Below the pieces are notes generated by a model. That model saw nothing but the letters and a program-made list of their open reading frames with translations, was not told the DNA's origin and ran no database searches. Source: Acanthosepion esculentum (lineage: Eukaryota > Mollusca > Cephalopoda > Sepiida > Sepiidae). From it: a stretch of DNA of 64,000 nucleotides. Within the stretch, counting starts at the first letter, position 1. Every line of letters starts with the position of its first letter. The stretch covers positions 147,499,164-147,563,163 of the forward strand of contig OZ038478.1 in the NCBI GenBank assembly GCA_964036315.1. Direction: 5' to 3'. A program made the translations under genes and the position numbers. Below, one piece after another: positions 1-11,335 of this stretch.

Positions 1-975
1 TTCATCGGACATTATATTTATTCTTATTATTTAGTCCTCGTAGATTCGCTTAGAAAGATGTTCAAATTTCAAATCTAATTTGTTTGCTATTTTACTTACT
101 ACATTTCTAAAAAATGGATTCATTTTAAATAAGTCAGGGAAATGAATTGAAATCGTCGCACATATGGACTTATTGTCTTTTCCTGTTAGACCGAGATTGT
201 TGCCAGACAGGAAAATGATCTCTCGCGCAACAGATATCCATTTAGTGATTGGCTACTTCAATAATTAAATGTGTAAGGTTTCTTACTGGAACATTTTATA
301 GTACATGAAATAATGGTGGTGAAAAATAGTACCAAATCACAGATTAATTCATGGGTGTACCAGACAAATATACCCTGCAACGACCAGCAGCGATCACCTG
401 CAACGACCAGCAGCGATTATCTGAAACTATCAACCTTTCCCGTGTAATTACTACGGGAGGTTTTCACACCGACCTCGACCGGCAATGCCTGCACTGCAAC
501 GTTCAACAGCTTTCATCCTTATCGGCCCCGCAACATGGGCAATGCAAGGTAACATTTATTATGCAAAATTGACGAAAAGAAAACAAGAGTTTCTTTTGCT
601 AGAAGTAACAACGAAGTGTTCATGAATATATTCGATTGGAATTTACTGTGTTAATGTGAAGCATTCACAACTCTTCAGCTTCAGAATGGAAAATTCATCT
701 CGCACATTTCGAGCGAGGAAAACCAGGAAAGAGAGTTACTTTACAGTTCTGTTGTTTATTTGCATTCCAGAGCCGCTGCTGTTGCTGATATAAGTTTTAT
801 TTAAAGGCTGCTACTGCAACTAGGTTTGCGGGCTGCTCCTGATATTAATCGACACGACAGCCATTTCAATTTTAAATAGTTTTTGTATGTTTGCGTGGAT
901 TCATATGTTCCTTCAATGTCAGTCTTAAAAAAAATTCTACAAAACTAAAACAATTCTATTTATTACCTAATAATT

Positions 976-980
<5 letters not shown>
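1..980. other. AT-rich stretch, no gene recognised
   Basis: Apart from the short tandem duplication at 375-420 I see no coding motif, repeat-family signature or RNA structure here on either strand. A 73-codon open frame at 351-572 shows no recognisable domain. Confidence 0.5.
375..420 (+). repeat. 23-bp tandem duplication
   Basis: Two adjacent 23-bp units (375-397 and 398-420) share the first 20 bases, ctgcaacgaccagcagcgat, and differ only in the last three (cac versus tat). Confidence 0.85.
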
Positions 981-1305
<325 letters not shown>

Positions 1306-1561
1306 TAAACAGAAATGTACAAGTTCATGATGGACGGATTTCCTTGAGATGTACAGTTTCCGACAATGAGAAAAGTGAATGATGCCCATCTAGGCACTGA
1401 CACTTTCGCCTATTATTCTTTGTAAAAATAGCTCATGGTGCAGTCAGATTGGAAGGAGACCATCTGTGAACACCAATTTTCAAGGCTTGCCACAAATTCT
1501 TAGTTGGATTTAGGTCTGAGCTCTAACTGGGCCATTCTAACAAATTAATATTGAGCTAAAC

Positions 1562-2289
1562 CAACCATGTGCAAAATGCAGCCCGAGGGATACATGTGGC
1601 CAGTTTGGCCTTCTGAATGCCATACCTAATTTAATGAAGAAAATAACATTTAGTAAAATTTTGCATTTTGCTTCATTCTCACTTGTTCACACTCTTTCAT
1701 GCAAAGAGGTTGAGAGAAGCAGGTGTCAAAGGGAAATAACTATTAAATGCTTGAATAACCTTTCTTATTAATGCCTATTGCAATGACAGTACAGTTTGAC
1801 TAAACCACTCACATAATAATGATTAAGTTTGATGTTTCTTGAATTTTTTAACCTTTCCTTAACAACATTTTAAACTATTGGTGATTTTTATTAAGGAAGA
1901 TCATATGTGTAAAAATATTTTGCTTTAGAAACGAGAAACATTTAAAACAATTTTTTTCTCTGGAGAATAAATAAATTTTTTATTTTAAAAAGATATTTTT
2001 GTGTTTTCAAGTGAATAAATTATAAACAAATTACATATAACAGCGTGTGTTAATTGCAGTGAAAATATATAAAATCTTCAATTTTTAAATGGTGAAAAAA
2101 CATTTTCTTCAAGATATCAACTTTTTCCCAATTTTTAAGGCAGATTCTTACATATATGACCTTCTGTAGTTAAAATGGCCACTTTCAATGAAAAATTACT
2201 TTGAAAGTTTTTTGTTTATTAATACGGTCCGTTTTATGATGAGGTATATATAATGTGGCTCTCTGATCGGAAAATGTTGCCCATGCCTG
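1562..2289. mobile_element. hAT-like non-autonomous insertion inside the Tc1 element
   Basis: A 728-bp insertion separates the NNNSKHTAKASMEW and LLEWPS parts of the Tc1 transposase. Its ends are imperfect inverted repeats: CAACCATGTGCAAAA at 1562 and CAGGCATGGGCAACA read inward from 2289 on the minus strand, the CAGGNGTGGGCAA style typical of hAT ends. Flanking octamers AGCTAAAC (1554-1561) and ATCTACAC (2290-2297) match at 6 of 8 positions, as expected for an old 8-bp hAT target duplication. No transposase is visible inside, so it is probably a MITE. Confidence 0.65.
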
Positions 2290-2728
2290 ATCTACACCAT
2301 TCCATTGAAGCCTTGGCTGTATGCTTAGAATTGTTGTTCTGCCCCAGCCTCAAGTTCTTTGCAGAATCTAACAGGTTTTCTTCAAGGATTTCTTTGAATA
2401 CTCTGACTAGCAGCTTCCCTGTCCATGTTGAAGAAAATCATCTCCAGTGCATAATGCTGTCACCACCTTGTGTTACGGTGCAGTAGGTTGCTCTTATGGC
2501 TTATGGCAAGCCACAAATGGGTGTTCTTATGGCTTTCTTCCTGCCACTCTTCCATAAAGGCCAGATTTAAGTGCACAACTAGGATTTGTCATGTAGACAG
2601 ATTCTCCCACTTTAGCTGTGAATCTTTGTGGCTCATCCAGATTTATAGTGGGCCTCTTGTCAGGCCTGTTAGTTTAGGTGTATAGCCTTGTTTTTAGTAG
2701 GTTTGCAGTGGTGCCACACACAACTGAA

Positions 2729-3222
2729 AATCTGTCAGCTGCACAAGGCTCCACATATATCTTCCATTTACTAACACATTCAAAGAAAAAAAAAGCAATA
2801 TGATCCAGAATTTCCACCCAACAGCACCCACTCCCATTTAAAGAAACAAAATGAAAACTGGAGCCAATTTGAATCTCAAAAAGTACATAAAAGCCCATCA
2901 AAGGGGACAAGTTGGACAGAATCTCAAACAGAGTTCACACACTCATCAAAAAGCAACCATCCCCAAAGACATCTGACTCGACCAGTTTGCTAATGTTGTT
3001 TTCCCAGTAAATCACAACTTATTCTCTCTCTCCTTCTGTACACCTCACTGGATGCCTTTATTACTCCACTTATCTCCTTTTTTCTTACGAGAGATATCTA
3101 CCCTGATTTTTCATTTATTGTATTTTATGTTAATACAATTGTTTATTGCTTTAAATTTTTGTTGTTTCTTCTTTGTTATGCCAACATATGCTTAGTAACA
3201 TGAAACACACATTCATATCATA
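2729..3222. mobile_element. Unclassified insertion between the Tc1 HTH segments
   Basis: About 495 bp lie between two transposase segments that are adjacent in intact Tc1 proteins (VGYKNIPGFEHLTER and the CGTTANLLKTR region). I recognise no TIR, target duplication or coding domain, so the boundaries are approximate. Confidence 0.4.
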
Positions 3223-3465
3223 AATAAGTGCGTTCTGTGAGATGTTCAAAACCTGGGATGTTTTTATAGCCTACCTCTACTTTATACTTCTCCAAAACTT
3301 TATCCCTGAACTGTTTAGTGAGCTCCTTGGCCATCCTGATACTGTTTATTTGGTAATGATCTCTAACCTCTGAGGCCTTCATAGAACAGGCATATTTAAC
3401 TGGAGAGTGCAGAATCAATGATTGTAACTTTTTCTGTTCTTTCCTTTACTCATTACTAATTATGT

Positions 3466-3805
3466 AGGCCCAAAATGACGCTTCAACAATCAGTTGAAAA
3501 CATCCCTGACACAGATGCGCATCAATCCTTTGACCTAAGAAACTGTTGCTGCAAATTAGCCTTTTTGGCATAATACCATCCAAAGGTTGACTGAGAATTT
3601 CAAGTTCAACTGTCATGCTGTCAGGAGGGACTAATTCACCTGTATCCACCACCCACACTCTTCCGTGATTCCTGCACACGACTCTCTAGGAGCAAGCTGG
3701 GCCTTCAAAGCCATCTCTATCACTACCACCAGAGGGGAGAAAGGGAATAAGAAGAGAGGATGATGATCCCAATGCTCGGATATCAGCTGGTGCCAACATT
3801 ATGTA
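3466..3805. mobile_element. 340-bp insertion with 9-bp direct repeats
   Basis: The 9-mer taattatgt occurs at 3457-3465 and 3806-3814, flanking 340 bp that interrupt the Tc1 5' leader. On the minus strand it holds a 77-codon open frame (3446-3679) with no recognisable domain. A 9-bp duplication suggests a cut-and-paste element, but no convincing TIR is visible. Confidence 0.5.
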
Positions 3806-4013
3806 TAATTATGTGACTTCTGAAGGTCACTGGTTGCACTAGATTTTCTTTAGGGTTTTCCCAGTAAAATGGGGGTAAGCACATTTCTCCTACTTCCAAA
3901 TTTTGGGTTAGTCCATGGTATAAAACCTCAGTAAAATACATTTAAATTTGTAGTTGTAACATGACAAAATATGGAAAAGTTTAGGGTGGCCAATAATTAT
4001 GCAAAGCACTGTA

Positions 4014-4492
4014 TATATAACATGTTAAATCAATGACTGAGGCCAGTGAGGACCTGAAATCTTTTGAGCCCCTCCAGCCACAATAAACTGGTGCTGCTTG
4101 GAAACACTTCAACTAAACCATATATTCAAACAAGTTTTGTTACACATAACTTTTCTGTTATTTTTATCATATCAGAGATTTATGTTGGCAGATTGGTTTT
4201 CATATTTTTGGGTTGAAACACTATAGTGAAAATTATGACACATGAGTCTACAAGGGACAGTTGTGTTTGTCTTGTCAAAGAATGATTTTAATATAAGATA
4301 TGAAAATCACACATTGCTGATGGCAGACACAGACAGAAAACTTTAGGATCTTCTCAATGGAGTAGTAAAGAAAAATGAGAAGAAAGAGAGAATTGGTTGG
4401 TTGATTTTGTTTAGTGGTATATCAACACCTCTATGGGTTATTTAATGCCAAAATCTAAATATTTTGAACACAATTTTATGGCTTCAACTACA
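4014..4492. other. No gene recognised
   Basis: Starts just outside the Tc1 end. I see no domain, TIR or repeat family in this stretch. Confidence 0.4.
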
Positions 4493-4665
4493 GATAAAAT
4501 GTATTGTTGGTCATTTTGCTATAAAATGTATTGTTAGTAATGCTGTTTTAAAAATGTATTGTTGGTAATTTTACTATAAATATATATCATTGGTAATTTC
4601 TTTATATGAAAATATACTCCTATTTTTTACTATAAAAATATATTTTTATACTTTCATGGTGTTAT
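4493..4665 (+). repeat. Degenerate ~27-bp tandem repeat
   Basis: About six units built on tataaaatgtattgttggt plus a short T-rich tail follow one another. The first three are close copies and the later ones decay into TA-rich sequence. The array ends just before the SINE at 4699. Confidence 0.65.
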
Positions 4666-4698
4666 GTTTTTGTTTTGGGGACCACTATATGTTGGAGT

Positions 4699-5060
4699 TA
4701 TGGATAGCAGCTAAGATTGAGGAATCAGAGAGCCAAGTTCAAATTCCATTTGAATCCATTGCATTCACTTATGTGCTAATAACCTTGGGAAAAGTATGAA
4801 TCCTTTTCTTCTCGCCCAGCTATGGGTAAATAGCAGGACAAACTGGATTCTATAGCCGTGGATGGCAACTGGTCTACCACAGAAACAAATGGCAACCTAC
4901 TGTGGGGAAAAATCTGCCTCGTCAATCATGTATTGAAAGATACATGATTGCCTAAGCAGGTATCTCGGATGGCGCATAACCAATTTGCTGATAGTTTGGA
5001 CCCTAACAGGTGTTACCACCCTGGGTTAGGGTGGACCTGAAAACAATAGCAATTAAGAAA
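4699..5060 (+). mobile_element. tRNA-derived SINE, variant body
   Basis: The head tggatagcagctaagattg and a pol III B-box-like agttcaaattcc (4736-4747) match the family at 5988 and 16953. The body matches through the GGCAACTGGTCTA block (about 4878), then switches to an unrelated tail containing a perfect 11-bp hairpin (caatcatgtat, 4923-4933, with atacatgattg, 4940-4950). Two SINE subfamilies therefore share a head, or this copy is chimeric. Confidence 0.75.
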
Positions 5061-5317
5061 GAAAGGGAGAAAATGTGAACTATGAATTCGAGATATCAAA
5101 ATTTAGCAAATGCATAAGTTTACATATTTGGGAAATATTTTAAATTTAAATATCTGAGAAGTATTTTAACATAGGACAAAAATATGACACTGAAATTTGA
5201 ATGTGCATTGGAATTGCAAAATGTACCTTTCCAAAGTTAAGCAAAGTATTATGAAGCAGGAAAACTTCATTATAAACAAAGAAAAGACTACTGAATTGTT
5301 ATGTAATATCAATATTC
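5061..5317. other. No gene recognised
   Basis: AT-rich spacer between the SINE and the RTE fragment. Nothing recognisable. Confidence 0.4.
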
Positions 5318-5700
5318 TTATATGACAGAATGTTGGATAGTTTCCTCAGAAAATAAAGAGAAAACTGAGGCAACAGAAACCTGTTTCTATGGAAGGATGC
5401 TGAGAATTCCACAGAGTGCATCAGCAACAAAGAAATCGTAAGGAAAATTTAAACAAAAAGTCCAATTATACTCAAAATCTGATGGGATGAGATTTTTTGG
5501 ACAGATATTGAGGAAGTAGGGGTTGCAGAGGTTCATACTCAAAGGACATAATGAAGAAAAATGGACTAGGGGTGACAATGGGTCACCTATATGACTAGAT
5601 CATGTGAATGGGTAGTGCAACAGGGGTGGGAGTTATGACAAAAAGGCAAACACTGCTCAGAGCTACAAGGGATAGGAAGTTGGGGAGAACTATGATTGCC
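5318..5700 (+). mobile_element. RTE-type LINE fragment (C-terminal end)
   Basis: The conceptual product contains ECWIVSSENKEKTEATET, then FYGRMLRIPQSAS and MRFFGQILRK, which match the C-terminal region after the RT in RTE-type LINE proteins (usual form ECWT...RRMLRIPWT...FLGHVMRK). Several stops and shifts make it a relic. The RT and endonuclease are absent, consistent with 5' truncation. Confidence 0.75.
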
Positions 5701-5795
5701 TACTGCCTGAAGGGATGCAGCACATAGAAGATTAGTTCTATTGACTTGGGGCAAAGGGAAGTATATGTGAATAATGTGAAAACTTTACCTCCCCA

Positions 5796-5798
<3 letters not shown>

Positions 5799-5849
<51 letters not shown>

Positions 5850-5868
5850 GGATAGCGGCTTGGATTGA

Positions 5869-5919
<51 letters not shown>

Positions 5920-5945
5920 GGATAGCAGCTTGGATTGAGGAATCG

Positions 5946-5987
<42 letters not shown>
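5799..5987 (+). repeat. (TA)n with SINE heads (composite array)
   Basis: (TA)n blocks at about 5799-5846, 5871-5917 and 5949-5987 alternate with SINE heads at 5847-5870 and 5918-5948. A third head at 5988 continues into a complete SINE. The head variants differ by single bases (gcggc, gcagc, ccggc). Confidence 0.85.
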
Positions 5988-5989
<2 letters not shown>

Positions 5990-6376
5990 GGATACCGGCT
6001 TGGATTGAGGAATCGGAGAGCCGGGTTCGAATTCCAGTCGAATCCATCATATTCACTTACGTGCTAATACCCTTGGGAAAGGTATGGATCCTCTTCTTCT
6101 CCCTCCAACTAGCAGGACAGACTAGGTTCTATAGCCTTTGATGGCAACTGGTCTAGGAGAAGGACAACTCTGAATTCAAAACCTGCGGAGGGTCGTTTGG
6201 GGACCTTGTGGCACTCAGTGCACCAGGTCTCTGTATTCGTCCCTTCAAAAAGTGTGGATGGTCCTGCACGAAAGCTTCACCACTATAAGCAAATCTCATG
6301 TGCTGTCGGTTTCCTGGGAACTGATCTGCTTCACCCTCATACGTTGAAGTCAACGGGAGAGTCGAGTATATATATT
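5988..6376 (+). mobile_element. tRNA-derived SINE, apparently complete
   Basis: About 390 bp. The tRNA-like head carries a B box GGTTCGAATTCC (6024-6035). The body contains the conserved block GGACAGACTAGGTTCTATAG and a region ending TCGAGTATATATATTA. It aligns end to end with the copy at 16953-17366 and with the minus-strand copy near 25.3-25.6 kb. SINEs are pol III transcribed and mobilised by LINE proteins; which LINE mobilises this one is not evident. Confidence 0.85.
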
Positions 6377-6509
6377 AGGGCGACTAACCAATTCCTGTTG
6401 CAGACTCCAGCTCAGACACATTTCTTTTTGTTCAACACCCACAGAGCTCACGTGCGCTTTATACTGCAACGATACTGAGCGAAAGAAAACACCACATTAT
6501 CTGAACTTA
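6377..6509. other. No gene recognised
   Basis: Short spacer between the SINE tail and the minus-strand Tx1-type fragment. Nothing recognisable. Confidence 0.35.
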
Positions 6510-7755
6510 TCAACAAACCTAATAAACGCCCGCACGCTCAAAAACTCTTTCACGATGACTTGCGTCTTCGTGCTAGCACAAACATCGACGGCTCGCAAAT
6601 AGTTCCGTTTACCCAATTTCAATCACAGAACACGGGAACAGGCCAGGAACAAAACTTAGCCACATTAACAAGTTACACAAGAAGATCCTCATGGGAATAG
6701 CGTCCACATCGTAAGATTTCCTCCTGCGTTGTCCAAAATCACCATTCGAGCTGTGGCTAGCAGCGATAGAAAAAAAAATCCGTTTCATCCCAGAATATGG
6801 TGGACGATACGAGCCGTCAACCTTTCGACAAAATCTCATGAGGATCGCATCCGAGGAAAATGGTAGAAGGCGTGCGAAACGGTTTCCACTAGGCCAAAGT
6901 TACATAGTTGACAGTCTGACAAATCCGCCAATCTTAGTCCCTGTAACCTTTCCTGTCGATCAAGCGCCTTCAGTACCATCGCAATGTCGCTTCGGTACGA
7001 CACGAATGTAGATACTTCACCGGAGAACGCGGAAAAACTGACTGGAGCCCCGACCAGGGACAGCGATTCCGCGCAAAGCCGGAATGCACGCCCTGTCCCT
7101 CAGCTGGTGAAGGAGAGGCCCCAATGTAGAGGCGACAAAGTAGACGCGACATTAGACAACCCTGACAAATCAGCTAAGACAGCGTAAAAGTTTGCGACCG
7201 CTTTCCGTTCATCTGTTCCACCGAGGAAGCGATACAGGGAGCTAATTCACCGGCAGACATCTGGTTCGAATCCGGCAGCCTGCATGACAGCAGCCAGGTA
7301 GCCGTGGTCAACCCTATCATAGGCCCTGGACTGATCCAAATCGACCAGCATGGTTTGTTCGTCATTTTTCACACACTTGAGTATTGTGCGGATCAGATTC
7401 AGGTTGATCTGAATTGATTGCTCCTTCACATCACGTTTCTCGGGTCCCAACAGAATCTCGGCAACTGGCTGCAAACGCTCCGTCAGGATCTAGGCCCAAA
7501 TCTTTAACTCTGTGTTTAGCAGAGTTATGGGCCTGTAATCCTCTGAATCCCGCTCAACAGCCTTGTCCCTTTTCAACAGCGTAAACACAACACTGGAGAT
7601 TCGAATGGGGATGGACTACTGCTGAAAAGAAATTGTTGAACACGAGTGTCAATATCGGAACAATGATATAAGATAGCCTCAAGTACAATTCCCTGGACAG
7701 ATCATCAATTCCCGGAGACTTTCCCAATCTCTGACCGTCAAGTTTTCTACCGGTG
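6510..7755 (-). mobile_element. Tx1-type LINE relic, RT and C-terminus (inverted copy)
   Basis: Reading down the minus strand from 7755: GKSPGIDDLSRELYLRL (RT entry), YRPITLLNTELKIWA (motif 2), then the active-site strand LVDLDQSRAYDRVDHGYL near 7340, then NGKRSQTFTL and QGC. The expected F/YADD box is altered (FSAFSGEVS near 6990). After an internal deletion comes a C-terminal zinc-knuckle-like CQLCNFGLVETVSHAFYH (about 6930-6850). Stops and shifts interrupt the frame. The order and motifs match L1-superfamily LINEs of the Tx1 kind. Its 5' edge abuts the plus-strand copy at about 7756. Confidence 0.8.
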
Positions 7756-8880
7756 GATGTAGTCTTCTGTATCGCTCCCCAAGTGCTTTGGTACAGGTGA
7801 ACGGAAAGCGGTCGCGCGCTTTTGCGCTGTTTAGGTTGGTTCGTCAGGGTTGCCCACTTCCGTCCCTACTTTATGCTTTGGATTTGGAGACTCTCCTTCG
7901 CCGGCTGAAGGACAGTGCGTGCAATCCGACTCTACGTGTAATCGTTGTCCATGGCGGTTCTCGATCCAGGGTGTCCGCGTACGACGATGACGTATCTAAA
8001 TTCTGAGGTAACTGAAGGCACTTGGAGGAAGTCACAGGGGCCAAGATTAACCGCAAAATGCCCTCCGGCTTGTGGTTAGGTGCCTGGAAGGGCGTTAATT
8101 TTCCTGGGCCCTTTAGTTGAACGAACTGCCCGTCCGCATTCTCGGCGTGTGGTTCGGGCTCAGACTCCAGCTGGAGAAAAATTGTCCAGAAGTACAGAAG
8201 AAGGTCGGCCTGGACTCGAAGGATGTTGTTCGTGAAGGTTAGAGCTGAGGTGTATACAACATTCCTCTCATTCTTTATCGAATGTCTCTACTTCCTCTCT
8301 GTAAGGCAGAACGCGACCAAACGCTCGCCCTGCTTCCTCTTCTGGGGTGCGCAGACATCGTGTCGAGAGCGTTGTCTGGTCCCAACATCCGTGTTCAGGG
8401 TGGAGATGCTGGGAATACAACACTCGGTGTGTCATCGGCAAGCCTCGAAGTTGGCTTTCCTATGTCGTGCGTTGATCGAGGACTCGATTTTGGAGGGGAG
8501 TGTGAAGGTCGTCTTCCCTCACCTTAACATCACTGCTCCCGTCTCGATGGCTGACCACATTTGTAAGACCAGGGAGAAATTGAGTTTCCTCCTCGAGTGT
8601 TGATTGGCCTCGGTCCAGTGAATTTTCTCGGCCTAGGAGAGATTTTTATCGGAATTAGTGAAGAGGGTCGCAAAGGATTCACTCTGTGGAGGGCTCGGAC
8701 GAGTTGCGCTCTTTTTGGTCTTGGGTGCCAGTAACCCTGAGTTTTCGGTTACCTGACAATTGTTTCGGAATAGGCTGCCTCTCAATGATGTGGTCTTCAG
8801 GGTGGGTTCGCCACACTGTCCTCGGTGTGACCTTCGTTTAGAGGAAACGGCTTCGCACGCCTTCTACCGTCAAACTAGAG
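7756..8880 (+). mobile_element. Tx1-type LINE relic, RT palm to C-terminus
   Basis: Plus-strand product: LLYRSPSALVQVNGKRS, then VRQGCPLPSLLYALDLE, then the catalytic box as SAYDDDVSKF (usual AYADDVS; Ala replaced by Asp). Next come EVTGAKIN and LGAWKGV, an open stretch at 8223-8603 (MLFVKVRAEVYTTFLSFF...), and the C-terminal HCPRCDLRLEETASHAFYR at about 8810-8878. It covers much of the same protein region as the minus copy next door, so the two are separate insertions or an inversion with duplication. Inactive. Confidence 0.8.
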
Positions 8881-8894
8881 TATTGTATTTCATA

Positions 8895-9415
8895 CGACAA
8901 GTCTCATTGCAAATCACAAGAAGTTATAATTATCATGGGAGACTTGAATCCAAAGTAGGCAGGGAGAAGGTATGGGAGATAGCTGACAAATTCAACCTGG
9001 GAACGCGCAACGAACGCGGAGAAAAATGGCTTGCACGGCCAATGACCAGGTAACAGTCAACACCTGGCTCCAAGATGATTATGAATATAGAGAAGCCCAG
9101 CAGGAGAAACTAAAAACCAAATTCACTAATAACTATCAACAAAAGATTCAGAAATGCAGTTGTTCACTGCAAAACCTATCCAAGTTTCGACTATGGATGC
9201 GATCATCGCCCTGTTGTATGTAAACTAAGAGTGAAACTACGAAAACTGAAGAAGTCTAAGACGTGACATACTTAATGGGCTTGAGCAAATGGCTGGCAGA
9301 TAGGATCTGGGAGAAATAACAAAAAGACAAAACTTATCAAGACCTACAAAGGACAGGACGAGGTAGTGGGTCATGATCATCTACGTCTTGAAAGAAAGAT
9401 AGTGACCCAGAAGTA
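8895..9415 (+). mobile_element. RTE-type LINE relic: APE endonuclease joined to 3' end
   Basis: The product contains VIIIMGDLNPK (APE metal-binding motif MGDFN), FNLGTRNERGEKW, NTW and YGCDHRPVVCKLRVKL (the catalytic SDH appears as CDH). Directly after comes a C-terminal LINE end (DLGEITKRQ...DRTRWWVMI). The whole RT is missing, so an internal deletion joined the endonuclease to the tail. Frameshifts and stops occur throughout. Confidence 0.75.
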
Positions 9416-11335
9416 CATGTAACACACATAGTTTAATAACGTCTCAGAAGTTAGTAGAAAGATAAAAGAAAGTGTATTACATTTTCGTCATTTTAATATG
9501 TTAAACGATTTTTGAGTCATAAAATATCGATTATTGAGGTTATTTTCGACAAGTAAATACTACTTTATCGAATCTTCCCATTTAAGGATAAAATGATGCA
9601 AAAATATTTGTTCAGCTTTGCGCATACTGTCCAGGAAAGAGAAGAAATTAACGAAGTAAGCATTTTCTCGTCAATACACACAAGCGCGGGCAAAAACATC
9701 ATAAATGCTATCAATACGTCAGTACCCACACTAGTGCATATTATCATATGGACTTTACAGCAATAGGCGGGGGGGAGAGGTTTCACATTAAATTAGATAA
9801 CGATATATTAAAACTGAAGCATTGTCTTTAGAATTCATACCGAATTAAAGAAGCTGTTTTCTCAATATTTAAAATTTGTTCGAATTACCGAAATACGCAA
9901 TTGTTTTGGTTAGATGAAGATGATATTGATTTTTTTCTAATGATGTTCACACTGTACAAGGACCAAGACCCACTCGAGGTAGATCGTTAAAAAGTTAGTG
10001 GCACCGTTTATGGTGTTATATGAAGACAGTAACGATTTACTCTAGACTTGAAAAAATTAAGATCGTAGTGATTGGGGAAGCAGCATCTTGGCATTTGGTT
10101 CCACAAAGCAGCGGTTCGTGGGGAGTAGCTGCTCTCGTGGAACTCTCACGAATGGAACCCAAAAGGAAAGACGGTGGTTCGTCACAATGTACATGATATG
10201 ATCATAATGTGTACTATAGATATCATATCCCATGATTTTTTTCTCTTGGTTCTTTGCCTCAATACTGATTAATCTTTACTTTTTCGAATATAATACCATC
10301 TCATGATATGGTTTTGTTAGAACAAGCATATCATATGTGAGAAACGATTAAGCAGATATGGTGAGCTGATTTGCAAAAAGTAATTCGTTTGAATTTAAAA
10401 TTTTGTCAAATACCTTCAATTTGTTTTGTGTGTGTACGCGATGTATGAAATAAGTATCAGTAAAAAAAAACGTTTATATCTAGATACACACAATGAATGG
10501 ATTTGAGAATTCCTTTAACACGAAAATGACTAATAGTTCTGTAATCCATTCACATTGTAGCGGTCACCGATATACTTCAGCTTTAGCAGCTGTGGATGTA
10601 TCTAGGGTAAGCTAAGCTTACAGTTTATTCGTCTTCAAATTGATTTTGAATTCGGAATTTTTCCTTCTCTGAAAATTGCTGCTGGCAAAGTTAAGCGAGC
10701 ACAGTCTGTCATGTTAACCCATAGCTGGTGGAAGATGCATTTATATATTTTCCAATGGTATAATGGGAAATATAAGCCAAATTGACTTTTATAATTTGAA
10801 CTTAGCACGTTGATTCCACTTACCGCGCTAACAATCGTTACGCTGCATACATATTCATTGATATGATTGATAATTTTGTAGATATTATCGTAGGTAAGAT
10901 TTTGATTTTGATTTTCTTCGTTAATATTGTTTTGTTTTTTTGTTTTTTTTCAAAAATATAAAATATTAAAAATGATGGTGCTCGGATGAGTTTTTATATA
11001 ATTCTCGAAATGTCATTCTTTTGCAAAGAACTCTTAAACAGTGTCGGCATGTGCCATAATCGTTACGTTTATATCATATGATTTAAAATAGAACCATGTC
11101 CATGTCAACATGTTCGTTGATCAGCAATAAACAATGTCAATTCTGATAGGAATATACATCTCTTATGGATATTCCAGTATTTGGCGCAATTAGTTCGATT
11201 ATGCCATTTTGAATAAACTTGTTTTCTCCAGGACATCTATTTCACCAATCACCACACATGATTTATCACCAGTAGTCTTATAAATATTATTACATTTGTT
11301 GTTCGACGAATTACAATTTTAATATGTTTCTCCTG

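Larger units (their letters stand above)
1310..4011 (-). mobile_element. Degenerate Tc1-like transposon with nested insertions
   Basis: Read on the minus strand. The 5' terminus at 4011 begins CAGTGCTTTGCATAATTATT and abuts a TA target dinucleotide (4012-4013). Transposase pieces follow in order: an N-terminal helix-turn-helix segment (3418-3228, includes MAKELTKQFRDKVLEKYKVE), a second HTH/linker segment (2728-2500, includes KSGLYGRVAGRKP), a catalytic segment (2480-2300, with GGDSIMHW and NNNSKHTAKASMEW), and a C-terminal segment (1551-1380, with LLEWPS, a stop, then SSDLNPTKNLW). The middle catalytic Asp is Asn, and the stretch holding the first catalytic Asp is deleted. Three insertions split it (1562-2289, about 2729-3222, 3466-3805). 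The 3' TIR is missing; the element ends in SINE heads and (TA)n. It is inactive. The CAGTGC(C/T)TTGCA-type end resembles a Tc1 family known from fishes and other animals (recognition from memory). Confidence 0.85.

Noticed and set aside
2253..2685. Plus-strand coding frames at 2253-2486 and 2470-2685
   Set aside because: The minus strand here encodes recognisable Tc1 transposase motifs, so these are shadows.
6153..6478. Frames of 66 and 93 codons in the SINE at 5988
   Set aside because: They lie inside a non-coding SINE body that recurs at 16953 and 25.3 kb with different reading frames.
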